A stretch of 64,000 nt of DNA from NCBI RefSeq assembly GCF_000296815.2, contig NZ_CAIT01000009.1:992001-1056000 (forward strand), written 5' to 3'. Below, one piece after another: positions 9,112 through 17,700 of this stretch. A program made the position numbers and the translations under genes. Origin of the DNA: Fibrisoma limi BUZ 3. GTDB lineage: Bacteria; Bacteroidota; Bacteroidia; Cytophagales; Spirosomataceae. Every line of letters starts with the position of its first letter. Position 1 is the stretch's first letter. Below the pieces are notes generated by a model. It was given only the letters and a program-made list of their open reading frames with translations, ran no database searches and had not been told where the DNA came from.

Positions 9112-10002
9112 ATGAAGATTGTGCTTACCGGCAGTTCAGGCCGGGTTGGACGAGCCATTTATAATGCGCTGGCATCGCAACATGAAGTGATTGGCATTGA
9201 CCGAAGTCCCTTCTCAACCACTCGGATAGTGGCCGATTTTGCTGATTTAACGCTGCTAACCAGTGTCATGGAAGGCGCGGATGCGGTCATTCATACTGCA
9301 GCGCTTCACGCGCCCCATGTAGGCATACTTCCTGATTCGGAGTTTGTCCGAATCAATGTAGAGGGGACCCGCCTGGTGGCCGAAGCCGCTCAGGCGACAC
9401 AGGTCAGCCGACTCGTTTTCACCAGCACAACCGCCCTTTTTGGTAGAACCATCGAAAATGGACGTTGCGCCTGGGTGACCGATGATACAGTACCCCAACC
9501 CCGAAGCATCTACCACCATACTAAGCTGGCGGCCGAAACCCTGCTACGGGAGGTGGCCAATAATCATCTTGCTGTGCGTGTCATTCGGATGTCGCGCTGC
9601 TTTCCTGAAGCGGCCAATCTGATGGCAATTTATCGGATAACGCGAGGGGTGGATGTACGGGATGTAGCCGATGCGCATGTAGCAGCTCTGGCGAATCAGG
9701 GACCTGCCTATCAGCAGTACATTATTTCAGGCACCACCCCTTTTAAGGAGGAAGACCGCAGCTACTTAGCTACCAATCCGGTAGTTGCCTTGGAGAACCG
9801 TGTACCAAAGTTAGTAACCGCCTTTAACGAACGAGGCTGGGCTTTGCCGTCGTCAATTGACCGGGTTTATGTGAGTACTGAAGCGGAGACCGGCTTAGGA
9901 TGGAAGCCCCGGTATGGATTTGATGAAGTGCTCGCCCAGTTGGATCGAAGCAGTCTGGAAGTGTTGCCAATTGGCAGCCTTGCCGCGCAACGCGATGAAT
10001 GA
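9112..10002 (+). CDS. NAD-dependent epimerase/dehydratase family protein
   Basis: 296 residues, extended SDR fold. The N-terminal Rossmann motif is GSSGRVGRAIYNAL (GxxGxxG) followed by an acidic turn (GIDRS); VIHTAALHAPH is the usual strand 4 segment; the active site shows VFTSTTALFG and the YxxxK pair in IYHHTKLAAE. The C-terminal part (from about residue 170) is shorter and less typical than in sugar-nucleotide epimerases, so the substrate is open. It stands alone with no sugar genes beside it. Confidence 0.82.
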   Translation: MKIVLTGSSGRVGRAIYNALASQHEVIGIDRSPFSTTRIVADFADLTLLTSVMEGADAVIHTAALHAPHVGILPDSEFVRINVEGTRLVAEAAQATQVSRLVFTSTTALFGRTIENGRCAWVTDDTVPQPRSIYHHTKLAAETLLREVANNHLAVRVIRMSRCFPEAANLMAIYRITRGVDVRDVADAHVAALANQGPAYQQYIISGTTPFKEEDRSYLATNPVVALENRVPKLVTAFNERGWALPSSIDRVYVSTEAETGLGWKPRYGFDEVLAQLDRSSLEVLPIGSLAAQRDE

Positions 10003-10156
10003 CGTCCATCGGCTACTACCCTTTTGTAGCCTCCATCATTAGCTTCCTGTTCGCCATTCGAGGCTCGATTTATTGAGCAGAGCAAGATTACCATCATGGC
10101 CTTTGTGAAATAAACGTTGTCATATCAAACGGTTAGCCTTTCTGACGGATACTCGT

Positions 10157-10164
10157 TAATTTTG
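10157..10164 (+). promoter_or_regulatory. Candidate -7 box for ahcY
   Basis: TAATTTTG matches TAnnTTTG exactly; a leader of about 70 bases follows to the ATG at 10241. No clear -33 box and no recognisable SAH or SAM riboswitch in the leader. Confidence 0.4.
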
Positions 10165-10240
10165 TATTTTACTTGGAAACAAGCCAGTCTCGGCGGCATA
10201 CGACTTGTCTGCTAAGAACTGTAAACTGACCACTGCTTTT

Positions 10241-11551
10241 ATGCAAACCTCCACGTACGTTCCTTACAAGGTTAAGGACATCGCCCTGGCCGACTGGGGC
10301 CGCAAGGAAATCCGGCTCGCCGAAGCCGAAATGCCGGGTCTGATGGCCCTTCGTGCCGAGTTCGGTCCGTCAAAGCCGCTGGCGGGTGCCCGCATTGCCG
10401 GTTGCCTCCATATGACGATTCAAACGGCCGTATTGATCGAAACGCTGGTTGAACTCGGCGCCGACGTTACCTGGTCGTCGTGCAATATCTTCTCGACGCA
10501 GGACCATGCCGCAGCCGCCATCGCAGCCGCCGGTATTCCGGTGTATGCGTGGAAAGGGATGACCGAAGAAGAATTCAACTGGTGTATCGAGCAGACGCTG
10601 TTCTTCGGCGAAGATCGCCAGCCGCTCAACATGATCCTCGACGACGGTGGCGACCTGACCAACATGGTGTTTGACGTGTATCCGGAGTTGATCTCAGGCA
10701 TCCGGGGCTTGTCGGAAGAAACCACGACGGGTGTTCACCGCCTGTACGAGCGGATGAAAAACGGTACGTTGCACCTGCCCGCTATCAACGTAAACGACTC
10801 GGTAACGAAGTCGAAATTTGACAACAAATACGGCTGCCGCGAGTCGCTGGTGGATGCCATCCGCCGGGCTACTGACCTGATGCTGGCTGGTAAAGTAGCG
10901 GTTGTAGCGGGCTACGGCGACGTAGGCAAAGGCTCAGCCGAATCACTCCGGGGTGCCGGCTGCCGCGTACTGGTAACCGAAATCGACCCCATCTGCGCCC
11001 TGCAAGCCGCCATGGACGGTTACGAAGTGGTGCCGATGGACGAAGCCGTGACACGCGCTCAGATTTTTGTAACGGCCACCGGTAACGTCCGCATCATTAA
11101 GGATCGGCACTTCCGGGCTATGAAGGATAAAGCCGTTGTCTGTAACATCGGCCACTTCGACAACGAGATTGATATGGCCTGGCTGAACCAGAACTATGGT
11201 CACAGCAAGAGCCAGATCAAACCACAGGTGGACATGTATGAGATTGATGGTAAGGAGATCATCGTCCTGGCCGAAGGCCGTCTGGTAAACCTGGGCTGCG
11301 CGATGGGTCATCCGTCGTTTGTGATGTCGTGCTCGTTCTCGAACCAGACCCTGGCGCAGTTGGAGCTGTGGCAGAACGCCGACAAGTACGAGAACAAAGT
11401 ATACGTACTGCCGAAGAAGCTGGACGAGAAAGTAGCGGCTCTGCACCTGGCGCACGTTGGGGCGAAACTCGAACCGCTGGAGCAGGAGCAGGCTGACTAC
11501 ATCGGCGTTTCGGTGGAAGGACCGTTTAAGTCGGAGATGTACCGGTATTAA
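10241..11551 (+). CDS. ahcY: Adenosylhomocysteinase
   Basis: 436 residues from the ATG at 10241 ([13 protein letters not shown]); the open frame goes 12 codons further up without an ATG-like context. The enzyme splits S-adenosylhomocysteine to adenosine and homocysteine with bound NAD+, recycling the methyl-transfer product. Visible: [17 protein letters not shown], the DDGGDLTN segment, [16 protein letters not shown] with catalytic Lys/Asp, the NAD motif [21 protein letters not shown], and the C-terminal YRY that reaches into the neighbouring subunit's NAD site. Strong codon bias towards C-ending codons suggests high expression. A strong terminator follows. Confidence 0.98.
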   Translation: MQTSTYVPYKVKDIALADWGRKEIRLAEAEMPGLMALRAEFGPSKPLAGARIAGCLHMTIQTAVLIETLVELGADVTWSSCNIFSTQDHAAAAIAAAGIPVYAWKGMTEEEFNWCIEQTLFFGEDRQPLNMILDDGGDLTNMVFDVYPELISGIRGLSEETTTGVHRLYERMKNGTLHLPAINVNDSVTKSKFDNKYGCRESLVDAIRRATDLMLAGKVAVVAGYGDVGKGSAESLRGAGCRVLVTEIDPICALQAAMDGYEVVPMDEAVTRAQIFVTATGNVRIIKDRHFRAMKDKAVVCNIGHFDNEIDMAWLNQNYGHSKSQIKPQVDMYEIDGKEIIVLAEGRLVNLGCAMGHPSFVMSCSFSNQTLAQLELWQNADKYENKVYVLPKKLDEKVAALHLAHVGAKLEPLEQEQADYIGVSVEGPFKSEMYRY

Positions 11552-11559
11552 TCACCCAC

Positions 11560-11634
11560 GTAGAGACGCAAGATGTTGCGTTTCTACATATGGTCTGGCG
11601 CGGCCCCGATTCCGGGGCCGCGCTTTTTGTTTTT
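11560..11634 (+). terminator. Tandem hairpins after ahcY
   Basis: A first hairpin (arms 11560-11571 and 11576-11587, one mismatch) is followed by a GC-rich perfect 11-bp stem (11598-11608 / 11613-11623) with a 4-base loop and a T-rich tail. The second is a textbook intrinsic terminator for ahcY and also sits before the convergent decarboxylase gene. Confidence 0.85.
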
Positions 11635-11647
11635 AAAAATCAACTCT

Positions 11648-12088
11648 TTACTGCGGCACCACCCGGGCCGAGATGGCAATTCGGTTCCAGGAGTTGATGG
11701 TTGCAATGGCCATGATTACCTGCATCACCTTCTTTTCACCCAGCAACCGTACGGCTTCATCGTATACTTCGTCGGTTACCTGCTGCTCGCTGATGAACGT
11801 TACCTGCTCCGTGAGCGCCAGAATGGCCCGCTCTTCGGGCGTAAAATAAGGCGATTCCTGCCAGGCGTTGAGCGCGTAGATACGCTCCTCGGTTTCACCG
11901 TTCTGACGGGCTTCCTTCGTGTGCATTTGGATGCAAAAGGCGCATTTATTGAGCTGCGACGCCCGAATCTTAATCAGTTTAAGGTGAATTGTATCAATGT
12001 CACTCTGCCGGACGTAGCTTTCCAGGCCATACATGGCCTGATACGCTTTAGGCTCCACTTGCTGGGGATTCTCAATTCTTGGTTTCAT
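11648..12088 (-). CDS. Carboxymuconolactone decarboxylase / AhpD-like protein
   Basis: 146 residues from the ATG at 12088 (MKPRIENPQQVEPK); the frame extends to 12127 over promoter DNA. The family signature is NKCAFCIQMHTKEAR: Cys49 and Cys52 form the redox CxxC, with His56 three residues on, as in AhpD-like peroxidase or disulfide reductases. Helical content and length are normal. In many genomes such genes are the targets of ECF41 sigma factors; one is encoded at 13460-14314 and an ECF41-like promoter lies upstream of this gene, so a role in that sigma factor's oxidative or envelope response is likely. Confidence 0.92.
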   Translation of the reverse strand: MKPRIENPQQVEPKAYQAMYGLESYVRQSDIDTIHLKLIKIRASQLNKCAFCIQMHTKEARQNGETEERIYALNAWQESPYFTPEERAILALTEQVTFISEQQVTDEVYDEAVRLLGEKKVMQVIMAIATINSWNRIAISARVVPQ

Positions 12089-12118
12089 ACCTACTGATTT
12101 GTTAGTAATCACCCCATT

Positions 12119-12145
12119 GACCAGCAAGGCCCCGTATCTGTGACA
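12119..12145 (-). promoter_or_regulatory. ECF41-type promoter of the decarboxylase gene
   Basis: On the minus strand TGTCACA (12145-12139), a 16-base spacer and GGTC (12122-12119). The motif known for ECF41 sigma factors is TGTCACA-N16-CGTC, so this is a full match of the -35 element, exact spacing and three of four -10 bases. The start codon is about 30 bases downstream. Confidence 0.7.
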
Positions 12146-12277
12146 GACTACGGCAATTATTTTTAAGAAATTTTCAGGAGTGGCGTGGGGGTAGGCTGAT
12201 GTTGGGTGGTCTTAGGTTCGTAAACACGCTGAAAGCAGCGTTCCGAATTGACACTTGAATACAACCTGAATACACGT

Positions 12278-13375
12278 ATGAAAAAGGTATTTCTCTACCT
12301 CAGCACTCTGTTTTTAACCGCCGGCCAACTCATCGCCCAGGACACAACGCAGGTTGATGACCAGCCACTTATGAAGGGCCAGTATCCAATCAGAGCCGTT
12401 CAGATTGGTTTCGTTCCGCCCCTTAGTACCAACGGTCTCGAAAGCGGGAAAGTGAGCAACCGGTTGTCGCTGAACGCCCTCGGCAGCTATGCCGCAGCCC
12501 TCGATGGCTTCGAAGCCAGTGGTCTATTCAACCTCGAAAAAGACTATGCCGACGGGGTGCAGTTTGCGGGCATTGTCAACGCCGTCCGGCACGAAGCCAG
12601 AGGAGCGCAGTTTGCCGGAATTGCCAACCTGGTAGGCGGCCCGCTCCACGGCGTGCAGTTCGGTGGCATCACGAACGTAGTAGGTGGCAGTGTGCAGGGC
12701 GCTCAGTTCGCCGGGATTGCGAATCTGGCTGGCGGACGTGTACGAGGCTTACAGATTGCCGGTATCGCCAACGTAGCGCGGTCGGTTCATGGTCCGCAGA
12801 TCGCCGGGATTGTCAACATCGCCAAGCGGGTAAACGGTGCCCAGATCGGCCTGATTAACATTGCGCAGGACATCGACGGCCCGCAGATTGGTCTGCTCAG
12901 CATCTCTCCGAACGGCTACCGCCGGTTTGAAGTCTGGGCCAGCGACGCTCTCTATGCCAACGTAGGATTCAAAATGGGCGGCAACCGGAAATTCTACAAC
13001 ATCTTTGCGCTGGGTGCCACCCTCCCCACCGACAACCAGACCCGCTGGGGCTACGGCTACGGTATCGGTACGAATCTGCCGATGGGCAAGCGCAACGAGG
13101 TCAGTATCGAAGCCATTGCCTATCACATTCACGAAGAAAATACAACCTGGGACCAGCTCAACATGTTGAATCAGGCACGGGTCAGCTTTATCTTCCCGCT
13201 TCACAACCGCTTTGCCCTGACCGTTACGCCCACCTTCAACGTACAGGTGTCGCAGTTGGACGTAGCGGAAGGTATCGGTACCAAATGGGTTAGCTGGTCG
13301 GTGTATGACCGGTTAACCAACAACGAAACGCGGGTACGGATGTGGCCGGGTCTGAACATCGGTGTGCAATTTTGA
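12278..13375 (+). CDS. Outer-surface repeat protein (LA_2272-like)
   Basis: 365 residues from the ATG at 12278 (MKKVFLYLSTLFL, a signal peptide ending at LIAQ). The middle, about residues 85-210, is a run of roughly eight imperfect 16-18 residue units of the form hxGxQhAGIhNhh (GVQFAGIVNAV, GAQFAGIANLV, GVQFGGITNVV, GLQIAGIANVA, GPQIAGIVNIA, GAQIGLINIAQ). This resembles the surface-repeat family first named in Leptospira (LA_2272). The C-terminal 150 residues alternate polar and non-polar residues and end in Phe (NIGVQF), as in an outer-membrane beta barrel. Function unknown. It separates the ECF41 gene from its likely target. Confidence 0.75.
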   Translation: MKKVFLYLSTLFLTAGQLIAQDTTQVDDQPLMKGQYPIRAVQIGFVPPLSTNGLESGKVSNRLSLNALGSYAAALDGFEASGLFNLEKDYADGVQFAGIVNAVRHEARGAQFAGIANLVGGPLHGVQFGGITNVVGGSVQGAQFAGIANLAGGRVRGLQIAGIANVARSVHGPQIAGIVNIAKRVNGAQIGLINIAQDIDGPQIGLLSISPNGYRRFEVWASDALYANVGFKMGGNRKFYNIFALGATLPTDNQTRWGYGYGIGTNLPMGKRNEVSIEAIAYHIHEENTTWDQLNMLNQARVSFIFPLHNRFALTVTPTFNVQVSQLDVAEGIGTKWVSWSVYDRLTNNETRVRMWPGLNIGVQF

Positions 13376-13394
13376 TCCCCTGCTATATGAATCG

Positions 13395-13425
13395 AAAAGC
13401 CCGGAACGATTGCTCCGGGCTTTTT
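13395..13425 (+). terminator. Intrinsic terminator
   Basis: Perfect 11-bp stem (13395-13405 / 13414-13424) reading AAAAGCCCGGA with an 8-base loop and a T run, right after the repeat-protein gene. The A run on the other side also lets it serve the convergent sigma-factor gene. Confidence 0.85.
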
Positions 13426-13459
13426 CTTGGGCTGGCTGTTGGTAGGGAGTTAGGCTGGG

Positions 13460-14314
13460 TTAGTAACTCGTCGGCAGTTTATCGGGATTTCGAATAATGT
13501 AGACATTGCTGATCTGATCGCCGTCCAGATCAATGATCAGGATGGAATCCAGCGCACCGGTTTCTTTGTCAAACAGCAGCGCCCCTACTCCACCGTTGAC
13601 CTCCACGAACTGCCAGTCGCGGATGATCCAGCTCTTCCGGGCTAATCCATTCAGGAAAGCCGTTACGTGATGGATACCCACCACCGGATTGAGCGCTGCT
13701 TTTGCCTTGCCGCCACCATCTGAATAAACAACAATATCCTCTTTAAGCAGCCGCACGAAAGGATTGATGTCGCCGGTTTGGCTGGCCATCAAGAAAGCCT
13801 GTTGTAACGCTTGTTGCTGCTCCGAGTTGATTGGAAAGCGTTTTTTTGCACCGGCCAGTTTCTCTTTGGCTCGGTGATACAGTTGGCGGCTGTTGGGTTC
13901 GGTCAGTTCCAGCAGCTCGGCCAGCTCGGCGTATTCTACATCGAAACTTTCTTTGAGCAGGAAAACAGCCCGTTCGGTAGGGGTAAGCTTTTCGAGCAAC
14001 AGCATGAATCCGTACGATACGTCGATTTGCGCATCGATCCGGCGATAGTCCTGACTGACGACCGGCTCCGGCAGCCAGGTACCTTTGTAGACTTCGCGCT
14101 GTCGTTTCACAGCGGCCAGGTGATTCAGGCTGCGATTAATTACCGTTTTTGCCAGGTATGCCAATGGATTCTGGACGTCTTCATGCGGCAGGATAACCCA
14201 GTTGGTTAACGACTCCTGCACGATGTCCTCGCTGACAGCCACCTCGCCCGTCATGCGGTAAGCCAGTGCAAACAGTTTAGGCTGGTAGCTAATTACGATG
14301 TCTTGAAGCTCCAT
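13460..14314 (-). CDS. ECF41-group RNA polymerase sigma factor with fused SnoaL-like domain
   Basis: 284 residues from the ATG at 14314 (MELQDIVISYQ); the frame runs 30 codons further up but without sigma homology. Sigma region 2 is at about 5-70 (LFALAYRMTG, EDIVQESL) and region 4 at 105-155 (LTPTERAVFLLKESFDVEYAELAELL). All three ECF41 hallmarks are present: WLPEP in the linker (80-84), DGGGK in the C-terminal SnoaL-like domain (199-203) and NPDKL at the end (276-280). The fused domain replaces an anti-sigma factor and tunes activity. No anti-sigma gene is adjacent. The likely target is the decarboxylase gene at 11648-12088. Confidence 0.93.
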   Translation of the reverse strand: MELQDIVISYQPKLFALAYRMTGEVAVSEDIVQESLTNWVILPHEDVQNPLAYLAKTVINRSLNHLAAVKRQREVYKGTWLPEPVVSQDYRRIDAQIDVSYGFMLLLEKLTPTERAVFLLKESFDVEYAELAELLELTEPNSRQLYHRAKEKLAGAKKRFPINSEQQQALQQAFLMASQTGDINPFVRLLKEDIVVYSDGGGKAKAALNPVVGIHHVTAFLNGLARKSWIIRDWQFVEVNGGVGALLFDKETGALDSILIIDLDGDQISNVYIIRNPDKLPTSY

Positions 14315-14578
14315 GGTGTTAAGGTACAGACAGATGGTACAAAGCTTGGCTACCATCCGGTTTATTGCGGCAATAACGGGCCAAACGACCGGATTTAGTA
14401 GCAATAACTTACTTTCTGGCCGCAGATTGGTTTACTTATCGACGCCGGGTAAACCGTACTATAAATAAGATCGGGGCTGTGGCGGTACCATACAGTCTTG
14501 TAAATTGATAAATAACACATTATGAGCAAACTGTACGTACATTTACGTGGTTCTGTTACCCTCTCCTCCCGGATCGCC

Positions 14579-15724
14579 ATGAGATTTCTGCTAACCGTGC
14601 TGCTCATATGCCCCCTGTTCGCGCAGGCTCAGGAGCGTATCGACACCCTGCACTGGAGCGCAACCCGGCGTCTGAAACTAAGCGACTTTCACGGTGAGCC
14701 GCAGCCGGGGCAGGGCATCTCGGAGTTTTACTACCAGCTTGGCTACGACGTACAGCCCACCCCCATCCGGAGCCGACCGGTCATCGACGCTTTCTGTCTG
14801 ATGTTTCGGAACCTGTCGTGGGTGGTGGAATCGGCCCGCACGGAACAAACCCTGCTGTACAATCAGATTTTGTTTGATCTGGTGGAGGTACATGCCCGCC
14901 GGATGAAAATAAAGCTCATCGAGCTAAAAGCCGACCGTCATTTTAAGGATCAGGCGAAACAGATCGAGTACCAGACGAACGCAGAGCTAACCGCTCAGGT
15001 CAATCGGTTCCGGTCGGAGACCAATGGAGGCAGCAGCTTTCAGGCGCTGGAACGGTGGCAGCAAAAAGTGGCGCAGCAACTGTATGATACCCCCACCATG
15101 GTGACTACGTATCACCAGTCGGACGTCGGTCTAGGGGTCTTTCTGGGCGGCAGCGCGATACAACCAACCGGAGGAATCAGCCGGACACTCAACCCGCCGA
15201 CCGGTCTGGTGTATAGTTTCGATGTGGTCTTTCGGCAATACGTACTATTGCTGCAACCTTCGCTCTACAGCGCTACCATTCGGGAGTCGTTCACCCAGAG
15301 CGATAAAACCTGGAATGAGCACATGAAGGTAAACGCCATTCTGTTCGAAGCGGGTCTGGGGTCAATCATTCACGAATCGCCCCGTCACCGGGTAATCCCA
15401 TACGTCGGCTACAGCCTGCTGAACGTATTGCCCCGCGATCGGAACGACGAGCGCTACAAAGGGTACTCACTGGTTAACCATGCTCCGGTGGCCGGCCTGA
15501 TCTGGGATTTTAAACTGGGCAGCAACGAGCGCAACCCAAACCGGGCCGCCGACGCTTTCTGGTTCATTCGGGCCAAGCTTTCCTACACCCCTGTCCTGAC
15601 AGCCAAACCTTTCTCGGGCGGGCTGCTCAATCTGCAAGTAGGCCTCGGTGGGTTCAGCCGCCCCCGCCGGGTAGACTACGAACCCGAACGCACAACGCTG
15701 ACTTTTCCGGGCCGGATGCTGTAA
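14579..15724 (+). CDS. Secreted protein of unknown function
   Basis: 381 residues from the ATG at 14579, which opens a signal peptide (MRFLLTVLLICPLFAQAQ); a start at 14522 would put 19 non-hydrophobic residues in front. After the signal comes LHWSATRRLKLSDFHGEP, a W-x(n)-L-x-DF-x-G-x-P type opening seen in periplasmic proteins of Bacteroidota, then a helical region (60-170) and a C-terminal part (from about 185) with alternating residues and many aromatics, suggesting beta structure. No catalytic motif was recognised. Isolated gene, with its own terminator. Confidence 0.6.
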   Translation: MRFLLTVLLICPLFAQAQERIDTLHWSATRRLKLSDFHGEPQPGQGISEFYYQLGYDVQPTPIRSRPVIDAFCLMFRNLSWVVESARTEQTLLYNQILFDLVEVHARRMKIKLIELKADRHFKDQAKQIEYQTNAELTAQVNRFRSETNGGSSFQALERWQQKVAQQLYDTPTMVTTYHQSDVGLGVFLGGSAIQPTGGISRTLNPPTGLVYSFDVVFRQYVLLLQPSLYSATIRESFTQSDKTWNEHMKVNAILFEAGLGSIIHESPRHRVIPYVGYSLLNVLPRDRNDERYKGYSLVNHAPVAGLIWDFKLGSNERNPNRAADAFWFIRAKLSYTPVLTAKPFSGGLLNLQVGLGGFSRPRRVDYEPERTTLTFPGRML

Positions 15725-15732
15725 TGGATATG

Positions 15733-15762
15733 ACAACGCCCAGCCAGGCGGCCGGGCGTTGT
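15733..15762 (+). terminator. Hairpin terminator
   Basis: 9-bp perfect stem ACAACGCCC / GGGCGTTGT (15733-15741 / 15754-15762), 8 bases after the stop codon of the preceding gene. No long T run follows. The rest of the 316-base spacer to 16040 shows only a -7 box at its end. Confidence 0.65.
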
Positions 15763-16011
15763 GCATCACTATGCGACACCAATTTGGTAGTAATACGTAG
15801 TCAGGAGACCATCTGGCGGAGAAGCCCGTTCTAAGGTATTCTTTCTGCCGGTTCGATCAGCGGCAAAAGTAGGCCAAATACATTACGGCAGTTTTATGCA
15901 CAGATAAAGAAAGATTTAACAAAGTCGTTACGTTCTTAAAACAGAAGCAATAAAGTAATACACTCCGGCGATTCCGACTACTACGGTCCGGGCATAGTTA
16001 GGCGGAGATTG

Positions 16012-16019
16012 TACCTTTG
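16012..16019 (+). promoter_or_regulatory. Candidate -7 box of the aminopeptidase operon
   Basis: TACCTTTG matches TAnnTTTG, 21 bases before the ATG at 16041. A -33 TTTG is not evident. Confidence 0.4.
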
Positions 16020-16040
16020 TTACTGATTTCTTTTCGTTCC

Positions 16041-17687
16041 ATGAGACGGGTCAACCTGGTCGTACTGGCCATTTTCTGTTATTTATCCGCGTGTGCTCAA
16101 CCAACGGCTGACTCCAATCGCTACACCCGTGCCGACTCGCTGCGCGGTGGGCTACGGCCCGAACGAACCGGCTACGATGTGCTGTTCTACGACCTGAGCC
16201 TGCGCGTCGACCCCACCAGCCGGACGATCGAAGGCAGCAACGTCATTCGGTATAAAGTAGTCAGGGCGTTTCAGCAGATGCAGGTCGATCTCTTTGCCAA
16301 CATGCAGGTACGACGTATCACGCAGAACGGCAAACCCCTCACCTATCGGCGCGACGGCAATGCGATCTTCATTTCGATGAACCAGGACCAGCCGGTCGGG
16401 CAGACGCGCGAGATCACAATCAGCTACGGGGGAAGCCCGACGGTCGCCAAAAACGCACCCTGGGATGGCGGCTTTGTGTGGCAGCGGGATTCGGTCAACA
16501 ACAAACCCTGGGTAACGGTAGCCTGCGAAGGCAAGGGCGCCAGCCTGTGGTGGCCCTGCAAAGACCACCTTTCCGACGAGCCGGATTCGATGCGCATCCG
16601 CGTCCGCGTACCCAGCGGCCTGACCTGCGTATCGAACGGATTGCTGCAAGGACAGCGGCCGGCCGGTCCGGGCCAGACCGAATGGAACTGGTACGTCCAC
16701 TATCCCATTAACAGCTACAACGTGACGCTCAACGTCACGGACTACGCCCACTTCGCCGACGAATACCGCAGTCCCGACGGACAGCGGCTGAAACTCGATT
16801 ACTACGTCCTGCCCTTCAATCTCAGCAAAGCCAAAACCCATTTTGAGCAAGTGAAAGGCATGCTGGCCTGTTACGAACGGTATTTCGGCAAGTACCCGTT
16901 CTGGCGCGACGGCTACAAACTCGTTGAGACGCCATACTGGGGCATGGAACACCAGAGCGCGATTGCCTACGGGAACAAGTACCAAAATAATCCCTTCAAC
17001 TTCGACTTTATCATTATCCACGAAAGCGGGCACGAATACTTTGGCAACAGCCTGAGTTGCGCCGACCACGCCGAGATGTGGATTCACGAATCGTTTACGA
17101 CCTACGCCGAAGCGCTCTACATGGAGTGCAGGCAGGGAGCAGCCACGGCGCAGACGTACCTGAACACGCAACGGCCCCTGATCAGGAACGAATACTCGAT
17201 GCTGGGGCCGCTGGGCGTAAATGCCGATCAGCCCGATACCGACATCTACTACAAAGGCTCCTGGATGCTACACACGCTGCGTCATGCGGTTAACAACGAT
17301 ACGAAGTGGTTTGCGGCCATTAAAGCCTTGGCTACGGAGAAAAAACTGTCGATTGTGACCACAAATGAGGTGATTGATTTCCTCATCAAACGAACCGGCG
17401 CGGACCTGAAACCGTTGTTCGATCAGTATCTGCGCCATACTGAACTGCCGGTGCTGGAGTATCAAATTATGCGAACAGAAGCCAATGAACGCTCGATTCG
17501 GTATCGATGGGTGGCCAATGGGCAGGATTTTGCGCTGCCCGTACAGGTACGTACTGGCTCCGGTACCTGGCAGACAATCCGCCCCAGTCACGAGTGGGCA
17601 ACCACCAGCCTGGCACCAGGAACCAGCCCCCTGACTATCAACACCAACATCGGCTTATTTGACGTTCGGCGTTTGACGACTGAATAA
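16041..17687 (+). CDS. M1 family metallopeptidase, lipoprotein
   Basis: 548 residues from the ATG at 16041. A lipoprotein signal peptide ends at the lipobox LSA-Cys18. The M1 fold is clear: the exopeptidase-type motif GMEHQSAIAYG (GAMEN equivalent), the zinc site HESGH (327-331) with the third ligand Glu in the following WIHESF, and a Tyr downstream. M1 enzymes remove N-terminal residues from peptides using zinc; this one should be anchored in the periplasm or outer membrane. At about 550 residues it lacks the large C-terminal domain of PepN. It is followed at 13 bases by the 5'-nucleotidase genes, so one operon for salvage of external peptides and nucleotides is plausible. Confidence 0.93.
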   Translation: MRRVNLVVLAIFCYLSACAQPTADSNRYTRADSLRGGLRPERTGYDVLFYDLSLRVDPTSRTIEGSNVIRYKVVRAFQQMQVDLFANMQVRRITQNGKPLTYRRDGNAIFISMNQDQPVGQTREITISYGGSPTVAKNAPWDGGFVWQRDSVNNKPWVTVACEGKGASLWWPCKDHLSDEPDSMRIRVRVPSGLTCVSNGLLQGQRPAGPGQTEWNWYVHYPINSYNVTLNVTDYAHFADEYRSPDGQRLKLDYYVLPFNLSKAKTHFEQVKGMLACYERYFGKYPFWRDGYKLVETPYWGMEHQSAIAYGNKYQNNPFNFDFIIIHESGHEYFGNSLSCADHAEMWIHESFTTYAEALYMECRQGAATAQTYLNTQRPLIRNEYSMLGPLGVNADQPDTDIYYKGSWMLHTLRHAVNNDTKWFAAIKALATEKKLSIVTTNEVIDFLIKRTGADLKPLFDQYLRHTELPVLEYQIMRTEANERSIRYRWVANGQDFALPVQVRTGSGTWQTIRPSHEWATTSLAPGTSPLTINTNIGLFDVRRLTTE

Positions 17688-17700
17688 CCTATTACAACGA

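Noticed and set aside
10165-10240. Possible SAH or SAM riboswitch in the ahcY leader.
   Set aside because: The leader is about 75 bases without the pseudoknot or paired elements of known SAH/SAM riboswitches.
16152-17171. Long open frame of 339 codons on the minus strand opposite the aminopeptidase gene (similar ones opposite GMC, ushA-like and FG-GAP genes).
   Set aside because: Shadow frames caused by codon bias; composition is low-order, no family features, and the sense genes are certain.
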